A stretch of 36,564 nucleotides of DNA from a virus: positions 1-36,564 of IMG/VR virus record IMGVR_UViG_3300008216_000029; one strand, written 5' to 3'. Position numbers and translations under genes: made by a program. The notes under the pieces are model-generated. The model ran no database searches. It had not been told where the DNA came from and was given only the letters and a program-made list of their open reading frames with translations. Positions within the stretch are counted from its first letter, which is position 1. The number at the start of each line of letters is the position of its first letter. Below are positions 6,194 to 15,390 of this stretch, one piece after another.

Positions 6194-6438
6194 GACTGGA
6201 TGTGTCTCTGCTCGTGAACCTGGACCCAGGTCCGGAGTTCCTGCACATCAACGTGTAGTTCCCGGCGGCTCTCGCTGGCGGCCGAAAGCATCTCGTCGTG
6301 TCTTTTGATCAAAACCATTGCGATGTCGATCTTGGAGTCGATTGACTTGAGCAGTCCGCCAAGCCTCCACCCGACCGCAGCTATTGTGAAAAGGAAGCCA
6401 ATGGCGGTCACAACGGCGGCGATCTCTTGCCAACTCAC
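6190..6438 (-). CDS. Small single-pass membrane protein (holin or pinholin candidate)
   Basis: An 82-residue protein with a hydrophobic segment at about residues 6-30 (IAAVVTAIGFLFTIAAVGW), followed by an amphipathic coiled-coil-like region (SKIDIAMVLIKRHDEMLSA) and a His/Arg-rich end. It starts with GTG overlapping the upstream stop (GTGA) and overlaps the endolysin start by 4 nt. A single N-terminal helix with a soluble helical tail is seen in some holins and in XhlA-type proteins. Its position directly before the endolysin supports a lysis role, but the sequence alone does not prove it. Confidence 0.55.
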   Translation of the reverse strand: MSWQEIAAVVTAIGFLFTIAAVGWRLGGLLKSIDSKIDIAMVLIKRHDEMLSAASESRRELHVDVQELRTWVQVHEQRHIQS

Positions 6439-6740
6439 TTCTTTTTCGCCCTGGCCTTTGGCTTCGGCATCTTCGGCGGGGGTGGTGGTGGGTTGAGGTC
6501 TAGCTCTTCAGACACGCGGTACCCGTTGTCCTCAATCCACCTGTAGATGCCGGTGGCCGATCTGATCGACGGAATGTAGCCGAACATCCTGCACTCATCC
6601 GGTGGTGCAACCCTTCCGCGGACCATGCTGACATAGCCGACCACCCCAACCCTCTTCCCCTTTGAAATGGGGATTGCCGGGCTCTTGTCCGGGTCCTTGG
6701 TGATGTACACGCACTTCTTGCTGTAAAGATGCTTCTTCAT
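6435..6740 (-). CDS. Hypothetical protein with Pro-rich basic tail
   Basis: A 101-residue protein from ATG 6740, which overlaps the upstream stop as ATGA; a longer in-frame start at 6773 lies inside the upstream gene and is less likely. The body (KCVYITKDPDKSPAIPISKG, then GVVGYVSMVRGRV) looks like a small beta-rich domain. The C-terminus is low complexity: six consecutive Pro followed by KMPKPKARAKKK. The tail may bind nucleic acid or act as a flexible linker. It sits between a structural gene and the lysis genes. Family not recognised. Confidence 0.5.
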   Translation of the reverse strand: MKKHLYSKKCVYITKDPDKSPAIPISKGKRVGVVGYVSMVRGRVAPPDECRMFGYIPSIRSATGIYRWIEDNGYRVSEELDLNPPPPPPKMPKPKARAKKK

Positions 6741-7492
6741 TCGGTGAGCACTCCGTAAATCCAGACGTCCCACTCAGAGGTCGCCGAGGCGGTGGTTGTT
6801 TCGATCCCAACCCTTGAAAACCCGTAGTTTCTTACGACCATTGTTATCGTGGTCGCCTCTCCCTTGCTCGTGGCACCAGCGTTGGCGGTAACGGTGGTGG
6901 CCGGGGTGTTCTGCGTGAAGGTGGCGGCGCCAGCGTCGGAGTCGGCGGTAAGGATCGGCGCGGGACACCAAAGGCCGACCAAGTTCGAGTAAACAACGGG
7001 CTTGATTGTGCCGGTCTCACTGCCGGTGTCGTGGTTGCTCAGGGTCGCGACAAGGGTGAGGTAGTCCGATGCCGGGAACGCAAACCCCTCTGACGGCTGG
7101 ATCATGGTTAGCCCGCGGGTCCCCTCGTAGGCTCGTTGCTTGTAAATCACAGAGTCAATTGTGATGGTTTGGTCCAGGTCACCGAAAAGAACGTTTACGC
7201 TGATGGGGCTTCCATCGTCGCTTGTCAACGTGACAACAGCCGACGCCACGGTGGCCGTGCAGCCGCCCATCCCATCAACAAGGGCCTGAATGACAGAGGC
7301 CGTCTGTGCCGCTGTATTGGCAATGTCGATGACCGTCTCTTTGGCCGGGTTGCCGGAGTCGGAAAGCTCGTTGTTTATTTTGATCCTCACCCAGCCCGCA
7401 GCAGCGCCCTGAACGCCAGATACGGTAATCGTAGCCTCCGATGTCTTCAGCGCCGACGTCGTTCCGACGAGGGATGTTGTTCTTTTGATCAT
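6737..7492 (-). CDS. Probable virion structural protein
   Basis: A 251-residue protein rich in Thr, Val, Ala and Gly, with alternating polar/apolar strands and almost no long helices, for example SEATITVSGVQGAAAGWVRI and TANAGATSKGEATTITMVV. It lacks enzyme motifs. This composition and its place at the end of the structural cluster fit a minor capsid decoration, tail or fibre-like protein. Similar Thr/Gly-rich composition is seen in the protein at 17292-17873. Overlaps of 4 nt on both sides show that it is part of a continuous leftward operon. Confidence 0.5.
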   Translation of the reverse strand: MIKRTTSLVGTTSALKTSEATITVSGVQGAAAGWVRIKINNELSDSGNPAKETVIDIANTAAQTASVIQALVDGMGGCTATVASAVVTLTSDDGSPISVNVLFGDLDQTITIDSVIYKQRAYEGTRGLTMIQPSEGFAFPASDYLTLVATLSNHDTGSETGTIKPVVYSNLVGLWCPAPILTADSDAGAATFTQNTPATTVTANAGATSKGEATTITMVVRNYGFSRVGIETTTASATSEWDVWIYGVLTE

Positions 7493-7824
7493 GATTCCTC
7501 CGGCGGCGCCTTGTTGACCCTTGGCCGGCCGCGCTTCCTTTTCGATAGAACCCCATGAATGAGGGGGGTGTCTGCAATCTTCTTTACGAGTAGCTCAAGC
7601 TCAGCAAGACGGGCGCGAAGCTCTTCAACCTCACCGCTCTCTTTCGCCGGCGCAGGCGAGCGGGACAGGCGGTCCTGGATTTTGTCGACCGAGTCGACGA
7701 GATAGCCGACGACAGAGTAGATGTGTCCCGGCCCAACGTGGTGGGTGCCCCGAAGAAACCCCCGATACTCCCGTCGCCGAGCGGGACTGTTATCGAACCG
7801 AATAAATCCATTTCCGTCTACCAT
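7489..7824 (-). CDS. Small coiled-coil protein with basic GRPR motif
   Basis: A 111-residue protein. The middle has a clear heptad-like stretch (EVEELRARLAELELLVKKIA), predicting a coiled coil and probably an oligomer. Near the C-terminus is KRKRGRPRVNK, which contains the GRP core seen in AT-hook DNA-binding motifs, although a single short motif is weak evidence. The N-terminus includes GFIRFDNSPARRREYRGFL. The ATG overlaps the stop of the giant protein gene by 7 nt, so expression is probably coupled. Possibly a virion or DNA-associated protein; the function is unknown. Confidence 0.5.
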   Translation of the reverse strand: MVDGNGFIRFDNSPARRREYRGFLRGTHHVGPGHIYSVVGYLVDSVDKIQDRLSRSPAPAKESGEVEELRARLAELELLVKKIADTPLIHGVLSKRKRGRPRVNKAPPEES

Positions 7825-10800
7825 AGTCCTTCCTCGGTCAGCTTCCTTCCCTTTTCCACGTCGGCCTCGACGTCTTCGCCGCCGAACACGTCCTGCACCA
7901 CCCCAAGCAACGAGGTGATCGCCCCGTTTGTTATGGAAGAGCCAACATCGGAGGCCATAACGTTGTCGCCTTTTTTCAACTTCTTTTCAAGGGTTAGCCA
8001 CTGTTTGGACAGCTTCTTCGCTTCCCTTCGATATGCTGATCTGTCGATCGTTCCCATCAAGTAGGACAACCTTACAATCTCGTGGGTGACCCGAAAGTGC
8101 AGCATTAGCCCCGTCCGGTCCAATATCTGCTTGTCCTTTTCGTTCAGCGGGCTGTACTTGGCCCCAAATCTGGCGGCCTGCCCCTTGTACCCATACATCC
8201 TTGCTCTGGAGGCCGATCGGACTTGCTCCCACATGTGGGCTTGAGAGACCGCTGTGATCCCAAGGCCGGGAAACAGGGTCTTTGACACCGCAGACACGGG
8301 GTCAACGGGATACTGCTTCTTCCTGACGGTATAGAGGTGCCCTTTTGATGCTGCCTCAATGGAGTTGCGGTTTTCTCCAAATATCATGGACATGGGGCCG
8401 GAACGGCTCCAGGACCTGACGGGGGTGAACATGTGGACCAACTGCTGAATTTGCCTGTACACGTATGGGGCGATTGTCGGCTCCCCAGGCGGAACCATCT
8501 CTCCCGTTGCGAGGCTCTCAAAAGACTTGTCCTGGAGTCCACTCCAAATTTGCATAGACCAGTCCGCGAACGGGCTCAGTCTGGCGACCTTACGGTCTAG
8601 TTGCCGGCCCCCTTGAAAGTCCATCATAAAGTTGGCCGTGTTGCCGATGTCCCTCAAGTTCAGGGTCCGCGTGAGGTGGAGCATGTTCCCGCTCTTTAGC
8701 CAGCCGTGCATGGCCTTTACCATGGGGCCGCTCCAGCCCAGATCTTGCGCCGCGTTGGCCAAGTCGGTTCCGCCGTTTAGAACAAGATGGGATGCGCCAA
8801 ATGTGTTCATTGCGGCGAGGGAGTGCCTTCCGTAGAAAGCTATTTCTGCACCCATCGAACCGCCCGGGTTCATGGATGTTTTGATCTGCTCTCCCGGAAT
8901 AACGCGGTCAGCCTCTTCTCTGATCTGCTCGTCATAGGCATTCATGCCCTGGAGCACCATCCAGGCGGCGAGGGCATCGGGGTTGTTCAGGGCATTCCTC
9001 ATCACAAATGCGGACTGCTTCACGCCGTAGGTGGCAAACGGTGGAACGTACAGGGAGGTCACGGGCCCAAGGCGGTATCCATTGACGTCCTGGACCTTGC
9101 GAAGCCAGCGGGGTCTGGCGCTGTAGTCGTGAACCGTGTCTTTCGCCCACTGTACTGCCGCAGAATCAGAGAGCTTTAGCGCCCTTTTGGCAATCTTATA
9201 CGCGAAAATGCGGCGGGACGACTCCTCTTTGATGGTCCACCTTGCAATTGCCGTGTCCGCAAGCTCTAGGTTCGCCTGCCGGACTGCGCCCCGTCCTCCA
9301 GTCCAGATGTATTTTAGGCCGCGCTCTTCTGCTGACTCCTTTTGCCAAGCCCTCCTTAAGCGAACGTACCTATCCCAAACCCCTTTCTTCAGGCGCTTTT
9401 TGACCGCGTTTGGAATGGCCGCCGTACCTGTTTCGTACAGTTCAGAGATAAACCGAACCTTGGCGAGGACCTCTGGCAACCTGAAGTCCATCCCATCAAT
9501 GGCCGCGGGCATGATCTCGTCGCCAATCAGCCCGCCAAGCTGGGCCCTTGCGTTTAGGTCCCCTGTGATCGCTGAGGCGCCGAGGCCCCGTGGCTCAATA
9601 AATCCGTCGCTCAACAGCCTTTTGATGTCGGGCGAGATGGTGTCGTCCTTGAGCCATGCGGTGGTTTCCTTCGCCGCCTGTCTTTTCAGCTTGATCCAAA
9701 CGGCGTCAATTGGGCTTAGCCCAGACCTGCTTGCGACGTTAAGAAGATCTCCAATTTCGTTTCTGATTTGGTAGCCCGGGAAATTATACATCGTGTGGAT
9801 GATCTTCCAGGTCGTCAGAAGCTGTTGGGTTTGAGAGAAGCTGTCGCGGGCGAGGCGAAGGTTTGTTGCAACCTCGTGCGGGACGTACTTTCCGGCCATC
9901 TTGCCGAACATGAAGTTGTACGGGTCAGCGCTGGCGGCCTTTTTTGATTCGACGTCACGGAACGAGGCGACCCGCGTATAGCCCGGCTTTGGCTTTGAGA
10001 AGAGGAGCCCGTTTGATTTGAGGCTGTCGTGTAGCTCTGAGAAGAAGTGAAGGTTCGCGATGATCGCGTCGGTCACGTCGATGCTGTTTTTGAGTGCATA
10101 CTCGCTAATGAACCCGGTTGGGTCGTCGACGTGCATGTTGTAGAGCCTGACCTGGGAGTCGACCTCGGACTGCTTTCTGGCATGTCTTTGCGGTGTTCTG
10201 TGCATCGGAACGCCGTAGGACATCTGCTCCCGGTCTATTTGTATCTGCCTGTAGCTCTCGGTGGCGTCATTCCACAGTCTGGTTGTGTATGTGTTCAGCC
10301 TCTTGAAGATCACCTCTGGGTCGACGCCCAGAAGCCCGGGCAGGGACTCCTGTTGCCGGCGGATGATCTGATAGTAGCTATAGAGCGCAGAGTTTGGGTC
10401 TGACATCTCCCTTGCGAGCGTCTTGACCAGCAGGGGCGCATCCGGGTCGGCCGAGATTCGGATCGACGGGTCCGTCTTCATCAACTCAACAAAAAGCTCT
10501 TTCCTCTTCTTTGCCTCCTTCTTGGAGAACTTGGACTTGATCTTGTCCACTGAGGCCAGAAAGGTGTCTTCTGGCTGGATGGACGTAAGGGCCCCGCGCT
10601 CTGACACCGGAAGCTCAAATCCTTTCTTCCCCTTCATCCTGGACTGAATGTCGCCAAACAGCGCGGCTTGCTCTGAGCCGGACTCGGCGGGGGTCCACCG
10701 ATAAACGGCCCCATCGTCCGACCGAGTGAGCATATAGTCCACCCAGGCGGCGTTGCCGCGAACAGAGTCCGCGTTCTTCTTGAACATTGCCAGAACAGTC

Positions 10801-13800
10801 CTGTGCCCGGTCGTCACGCCCTTTTTGTCTTTTGGTCCGCTCTTGGCGATCTTGCGGGCGTTTGTGGTAATGGCTTGGTAAAGCGTCGCCGCGGTTCCGA
10901 GTGAGTTAGGGTCGAGCTTGTCGCCGACGACTGCCCCCAAGAACTCGCGGCCGGGCCTCGGCACGCGAGAGATCGCGGGTAGCTCTGCGTCGATGACACT
11001 GTCGCCAATCATGGCGTATTCCTGCGGAAGCAGACCAGACCGCCGTTTCCCGCGACTGGCGGCCCTTGTTGTCGCGACATGACTTCCGTGACCACGAGTC
11101 TCTGTTGTCAGCGCCCAGCGCGCCCAAGGAGACCTTGTCATCTCCATGTGTGCCATCCACCCCCTTTCACGAGCAAGAAGGCTCTTCTTCGTCTTTGGTG
11201 CGGACTGGGTGTAATAGCTGTGAACGGCGTTGAGGACGTCGCCCATGAGGAGCGGCTTTCCGGCGGTATCTACAAACTCTGTCGGCCGGAGCATTGGATG
11301 GCTTGGGTCTGCAAACGACTTGGGGTTGGTCGGGGCAATCCGCACCCTGTTGTGGTTCATGACGTCGTCGTCAAAAGCTTTTGACGAGGCGTACCTCTTC
11401 TTGGACAGGGTGACCTTCACCGGCAGCAGCCGGTACTGCTCGGTCAACTCAGAGGCGAGTTCCGAATATGCCCTGGCGGACTGTGGGTCGGCGGTGTCCG
11501 CATCAGGCAAACGGCCGTAAGCCGCGGCAATGGCTGCCTGCTTGTCCTTGTCGGCCTTGGTTGGTCTGGCCTTTGATGCCGGCGCCGTCGAGCGATGTTG
11601 GGCTATTCTTGCCGCGATTCGTCTTGATGTCCTTGCGGCACCTTCCGTCGCGGGATGAACGTCGCCTGCATTGGCCCTGTATGAAAGAGGTCCGCTTCCC
11701 TTATCACTGTAAATCCAGAGTCTTCTAGTTCCCGTAGAGACCTTTCGAACTCCTCCTCGAAGTCCATGAATGAGCTTGCTCTTCTGCCTGTTCCAGGTGG
11801 TTCTGTCTTTGGCATTTTCCGGGTCTCCAACAAAATATACTTCTATGAAGTCGTCTGAAAAGGTGGCTCCATAAATCCCCGACTTCTTGATTGCCTTCTC
11901 GATTTGGGCCCGCGACAGCTTCTTGGAAAGAGATATGTGGACGGAGCGGGTGTTGTACGAACCATCGGCGTGTACCCCACCAAACCTTGAGCCTTTCGGC
12001 AGAACACCGCGAACATGGATTTCCTCTTGGTTGAAGTTCTTTCCAAACCTCATGAGGCCGGCCCTTACCGCCGGCTCGTCTGCCTCGGCGAATGATACCA
12101 CAAGACCGAGTGAAGACTCAAAGTCTCCCCCGTACAGCCCAACCGTCCGATTTGCCTTGATTTCTACAGACTCGATGCCGCTCAGTAGGTGCTTGACCGA
12201 GTCGAAGGCAATGTCGGAGACGAGATGCTGGGCCGACAGGTCTCCTTTCGACGCCAGCGTGTTGAGCAACTCAAGGCCGCCGATTGAGCCCGTCCGCGAC
12301 GAAAGATTCACGTCAATAGACACCTCCGCCTCGCCGGCAGACAGGGGCCTCCTTCGCTCGACCGCGAGGCCAGCAAGGCCCTGCTGGTCTGGTTGCGCGT
12401 GACCCGTGGGCGGCGGCGGTATCGTGGGCTCCGCGTCTGGAATGTTGTTGGCAACGGCGTCGACAACAACACGGCTGGCATACGCAATGTTCGCCTCTAT
12501 GTCGGCTGGACTGACCCCAACATCCTCCATGAACTTTCTAAGCCGGGCCAGTGCAGCCGCGTCCTCTGTCGAGGGAATAACCGACTCGGCCTCTCTTGCC
12601 CAGACCGCCAGATTCTCCACCCCATCAGCCAGGGCAGCCTTCATGTCAACGATGGGCAGGCCCGATCTTTTGTCGTACACGAGTGAGCCTTGAATGCCGA
12701 AATACGCGATTCGCTCCGCATCTAGGTCTGAGATCGGTCGACCGTGATCTTTCGCCGCCGCAGTCTTTATAGTCTCCACCAGATAGGCCATGCTGCCCGG
12801 GTTCGCGACGGCGCCGCGCTGCTCGCTGGTGGCAAAGAAGCTCCGGTGGGGCTTCAACTCGTCGTTGAGCGCGACCAGCAACTGGCCGGCGCCGGTGTGG
12901 ACGTCCCAAACGATGGGCTTTAGCCATGTTGGCGTTGAGTAGAACAGGCGGTGCGCCCAGGGCTGCAGAACCAGCGCCCTTTCTGGAACGGGCTCTTTCT
13001 TGAGAAACGACCCAATGCGCCGCGTGAATCTTGGGGGAATTTTGTGATAGACCGGCTCGCCGGCGGGGGTCTTTAGAAAAACGTCTTTTCCGGCAACCTT
13101 GTCAAGCCTTATGTGCTCGACACCCGCCTCGCCGGCAGCCCGCACGCCCGCAAAAACCTTCTGCGCCGAGTTGGCCAGGGTGTTTGACTGGTAAGACGAC
13201 CTGTACGCCGCGATGGCTGCGCCAGGGGCGCCGCGGACGGGGGACACTTTGCCAAGCCTTGGCCGAGCCTGAACCTTCGTGCCGCGAATTGCCATCCCGC
13301 CCTTCGCAGCCATCCACGGGCCCGCAAGAGACTCGACCGGATAGACCCAAAGGGCCTCCAGGCCGGCCTCCATTTTTGTCTCCATGTCTCCGGGGGTGTG
13401 GATCGCCACGGCAACAGGAAGGGCCATTGACTCAAGAAGGGCCGTGGCTCCCTGTTTTGCGCTTCTGAATGTCCTTGAGGCGTGAGATGCTGGGGAGAGA
13501 TTTCCGCTAATCAAAGATCTCTTGATTGCATTGAGCGACTCCTCCCCCTTTACATATGAGTCCTCCCCCCAGGCGCCGTATTTGACCCTCGCCGCAACAT
13601 GACCGGCAGCCCAGGCCATCTCTCGCCACGAAACAACGCCGGCGGTCATCGCCATGAGCGGGATCGCGCCATAAATTGCGGTTGCCCCCGCAAGGGCGTT
13701 TAGTGGGGTTTGGATAAGCAGGTTCTCCATCCAGAGGTTTGAGCCAAGCCCCGGAAGTTCCTCGTCGGTGACGGCGGTCCCGCCAGCCCTGGCTATGTCC

Positions 13801-14291
13801 CGCAATCTCTGGGCCCTCTCCGCGCCGATGCCGGCTGTTGGTGGGGTGGACATATCGAAGACCTGGGCGCCAATCAACTCATTCACCCACTCCTCAAACT
13901 CTCTTCCGGCGCTGCCGACGCGAGCCGGACTTCCCCGAACGATTTCTCCTCCAGCAATATACTGGACTGCCGATATGAGACCCTTTCCAACGTCCTCGCT
14001 GATTGGTTTTACGTCAGCCTGCGCGCCATAGGCGTCGGCAACAGAAGCTCCCGGTGGCACAAGGGTCGGCGTAACCCCCTTTTGCGCGAGCGATGGCTGA
14101 TCTTTGAGCGGCCCAAGCATCTGCAACTGCTCGTGAGGACTGAGGTCCTCCGGAGCGAAGCTCAGGATTTCTTCGGCAGACGGGCCTTCTGGGGTAAAAC
14201 TCAGGATTTCTTCGGCAGACGGGCCCGGGTCGTCCGTCCGGAGAGCCAGGATCTCCGCCGCAAGCGGGCTGGTTGGTTCTTGCGTAGGCAC
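7818..14291 (-). CDS. Giant 2157-residue internal virion / polyvalent-type protein
   Basis: A single uninterrupted frame of 2157 codons starting with GTG. The N-terminus has short repeats of the form SAEEILSF (residues about 24-50). A hydrophobic region near 200-230 (ATAIYGAIPLMAMTAGVV) could insert into a membrane. Around residues 700-900 a domain with YGGDFESSLGLVVSFAE and SYNTRSVHISLSKKL resembles the large-polyvalent-protein-associated domains of phage and conjugative proteins. The C-terminal 700 residues (for example MYNFPGYQIRNEIGDLL near 1500 and PVRSWSRSGPMSMIFGENRN near 1950) are helical. Podoviruses often encode such giant proteins, which are packed in the head and ejected with the DNA. 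No lysozyme, transglycosylase or polymerase motif was found by eye. The ejection role is inferred. Confidence 0.75.
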   Translation of the reverse strand: MPTQEPTSPLAAEILALRTDDPGPSAEEILSFTPEGPSAEEILSFAPEDLSPHEQLQMLGPLKDQPSLAQKGVTPTLVPPGASVADAYGAQADVKPISEDVGKGLISAVQYIAGGEIVRGSPARVGSAGREFEEWVNELIGAQVFDMSTPPTAGIGAERAQRLRDIARAGGTAVTDEELPGLGSNLWMENLLIQTPLNALAGATAIYGAIPLMAMTAGVVSWREMAWAAGHVAARVKYGAWGEDSYVKGEESLNAIKRSLISGNLSPASHASRTFRSAKQGATALLESMALPVAVAIHTPGDMETKMEAGLEALWVYPVESLAGPWMAAKGGMAIRGTKVQARPRLGKVSPVRGAPGAAIAAYRSSYQSNTLANSAQKVFAGVRAAGEAGVEHIRLDKVAGKDVFLKTPAGEPVYHKIPPRFTRRIGSFLKKEPVPERALVLQPWAHRLFYSTPTWLKPIVWDVHTGAGQLLVALNDELKPHRSFFATSEQRGAVANPGSMAYLVETIKTAAAKDHGRPISDLDAERIAYFGIQGSLVYDKRSGLPIVDMKAALADGVENLAVWAREAESVIPSTEDAAALARLRKFMEDVGVSPADIEANIAYASRVVVDAVANNIPDAEPTIPPPPTGHAQPDQQGLAGLAVERRRPLSAGEAEVSIDVNLSSRTGSIGGLELLNTLASKGDLSAQHLVSDIAFDSVKHLLSGIESVEIKANRTVGLYGGDFESSLGLVVSFAEADEPAVRAGLMRFGKNFNQEEIHVRGVLPKGSRFGGVHADGSYNTRSVHISLSKKLSRAQIEKAIKKSGIYGATFSDDFIEVYFVGDPENAKDRTTWNRQKSKLIHGLRGGVRKVSTGTRRLWIYSDKGSGPLSYRANAGDVHPATEGAARTSRRIAARIAQHRSTAPASKARPTKADKDKQAAIAAAYGRLPDADTADPQSARAYSELASELTEQYRLLPVKVTLSKKRYASSKAFDDDVMNHNRVRIAPTNPKSFADPSHPMLRPTEFVDTAGKPLLMGDVLNAVHSYYTQSAPKTKKSLLARERGWMAHMEMTRSPWARWALTTETRGHGSHVATTRAASRGKRRSGLLPQEYAMIGDSVIDAELPAISRVPRPGREFLGAVVGDKLDPNSLGTAATLYQAITTNARKIAKSGPKDKKGVTTGHRTVLAMFKKNADSVRGNAAWVDYMLTRSDDGAVYRWTPAESGSEQAALFGDIQSRMKGKKGFELPVSERGALTSIQPEDTFLASVDKIKSKFSKKEAKKRKELFVELMKTDPSIRISADPDAPLLVKTLAREMSDPNSALYSYYQIIRRQQESLPGLLGVDPEVIFKRLNTYTTRLWNDATESYRQIQIDREQMSYGVPMHRTPQRHARKQSEVDSQVRLYNMHVDDPTGFISEYALKNSIDVTDAIIANLHFFSELHDSLKSNGLLFSKPKPGYTRVASFRDVESKKAASADPYNFMFGKMAGKYVPHEVATNLRLARDSFSQTQQLLTTWKIIHTMYNFPGYQIRNEIGDLLNVASRSGLSPIDAVWIKLKRQAAKETTAWLKDDTISPDIKRLLSDGFIEPRGLGASAITGDLNARAQLGGLIGDEIMPAAIDGMDFRLPEVLAKVRFISELYETGTAAIPNAVKKRLKKGVWDRYVRLRRAWQKESAEERGLKYIWTGGRGAVRQANLELADTAIARWTIKEESSRRIFAYKIAKRALKLSDSAAVQWAKDTVHDYSARPRWLRKVQDVNGYRLGPVTSLYVPPFATYGVKQSAFVMRNALNNPDALAAWMVLQGMNAYDEQIREEADRVIPGEQIKTSMNPGGSMGAEIAFYGRHSLAAMNTFGASHLVLNGGTDLANAAQDLGWSGPMVKAMHGWLKSGNMLHLTRTLNLRDIGNTANFMMDFQGGRQLDRKVARLSPFADWSMQIWSGLQDKSFESLATGEMVPPGEPTIAPYVYRQIQQLVHMFTPVRSWSRSGPMSMIFGENRNSIEAASKGHLYTVRKKQYPVDPVSAVSKTLFPGLGITAVSQAHMWEQVRSASRARMYGYKGQAARFGAKYSPLNEKDKQILDRTGLMLHFRVTHEIVRLSYLMGTIDRSAYRREAKKLSKQWLTLEKKLKKGDNVMASDVGSSITNGAITSLLGVVQDVFGGEDVEADVEKGRKLTEEGLW
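14161..14225 (-). repeat. 26-nt exact direct repeat encoding SAEEILSF units
   Basis: Two identical 26-nt copies at 14161-14186 and 14200-14225, with a period of 39 nt, lie near the start of the giant gene. Each encodes part of a 13-residue unit, GPSAEEILSF followed by a variable TPE or APE. A more diverged unit (LAAEILAL) lies just before them. Identity at the nucleotide level suggests recent in-frame duplication. Confidence 0.85.
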
Positions 14292-14302
14292 TGGCGACTA
14301 TC

Positions 14303-15388
14303 CTACCTAATTCGTTGGCCTGAGGAGTTCCATACGGCCCTTGCAGCCATGTCCCTCCAGTAGACCCTCCCGTCTTTGTGCCGCACGGGCTCTGCGGCGG
14401 CCGAGACCCCGGCCGGCCTCTCCGGCCCAGATCCAAGTTGCCCCGAGCGGGCGAAGTCCCAATATGGGGTTGGCTCAGGCCGGCGTGACGTTGGTCCCGG
14501 GGCTGCTGGTGGCCGGGTGGCCGCCTCTCTTGCGGCCCTTAGCCTTGCCGTCTCGGCTTCGATGCTTCCCCCCAGATCGGAGATGCTCTGGTCAAGGGCT
14601 GTGGAGTCAAATGGGCCAAACCCAAGCCTTGTGGACCTTGCCCGGATGTTCCTTCCCCGCTCCGCCACCATCCTGTTGATGTTGCTCTCCATCTGACGAA
14701 TGTCCGATCGGGCGCCCTGTCTAACCTCTTTCTGGAGATCCCGCGATGCGGAACCGCCGGCGGCGGCCGCCCTTGCGTGGATGTCAAACGAGGGTCCCTG
14801 CGGCCTGAACCTGGAGATGCTCTTCATCATGGAGTCCGCAACAATGGGGTGCCCGAGCCTGCGAACACGGTCGGCGATATTTTTGAGGCGCTCCGCCTTC
14901 TGCCCCGGCTTGCCCGGCGAGGCCTCCGCCTCTTTGTAAATCGAGTCGAACTTGTTCTCCAGCTTGGCCAGCCGGCTGGACCCTCGGCGACCAGACCTTG
15001 CCAGCCTGGACCTGAGCGCATACTCCCTTTCCAGTTGCGCGGCCCTTGCAGATCGATCCCTCTCGGCCTCCCCGGCCCTGAACGCATACTCCCGCTCTCT
15101 AAGGAGCCGGGCCTCGTTCATTTTCCGACGCTCCGCGTCTCTTGCGGCGAGGGCCTGAGCTTCAGCCTGTTGGATCTTGAACAGATTTTGGAGGGCCGCG
15201 GGGATTGCCTCTGAGGCCCCCTGCATTGCCTGCTGGGCAGACATTTTGTCAATCTGCCGCTGTCGAAGCTGGTTCTGGAACAATGCGCCCTGCTGGTTTA
15301 GCGCGGCACGGTTGATCATCGCCTGATTCTGCAGGGCCGCCTGCCGCTGCATTCTAACCAACTCGATGGGGGTAAGTTGCTCTGGCAT
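14303..15388 (-). CDS. Helical Gln/Ala/Arg-rich internal virion protein candidate
   Basis: A 361-residue protein. Residues 1-60 are Gln/Asn/Ala-rich (MQRQAALQNQAMINRAALNQ), and residues 70-140 are a long charged helix with many Arg and Glu (RDAERRKMNEARLLREREYA). A further helical region follows, and the C-terminus is Pro/Ser-rich ending in VYWRDMAARAVWNSSG. This composition, and its place between the giant protein and another Gln-rich protein, matches the internal core proteins that some podoviruses eject together with the giant protein. No enzyme motif is seen. The start has no competing upstream ATG; 11 nt separate its stop from the giant gene. Confidence 0.55.
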   Translation of the reverse strand: MPEQLTPIELVRMQRQAALQNQAMINRAALNQQGALFQNQLRQRQIDKMSAQQAMQGASEAIPAALQNLFKIQQAEAQALAARDAERRKMNEARLLREREYAFRAGEAERDRSARAAQLEREYALRSRLARSGRRGSSRLAKLENKFDSIYKEAEASPGKPGQKAERLKNIADRVRRLGHPIVADSMMKSISRFRPQGPSFDIHARAAAAGGSASRDLQKEVRQGARSDIRQMESNINRMVAERGRNIRARSTRLGFGPFDSTALDQSISDLGGSIEAETARLRAAREAATRPPAAPGPTSRRPEPTPYWDFARSGQLGSGPERPAGVSAAAEPVRHKDGRVYWRDMAARAVWNSSGQRIR

Positions 15389-15390
15389 GG

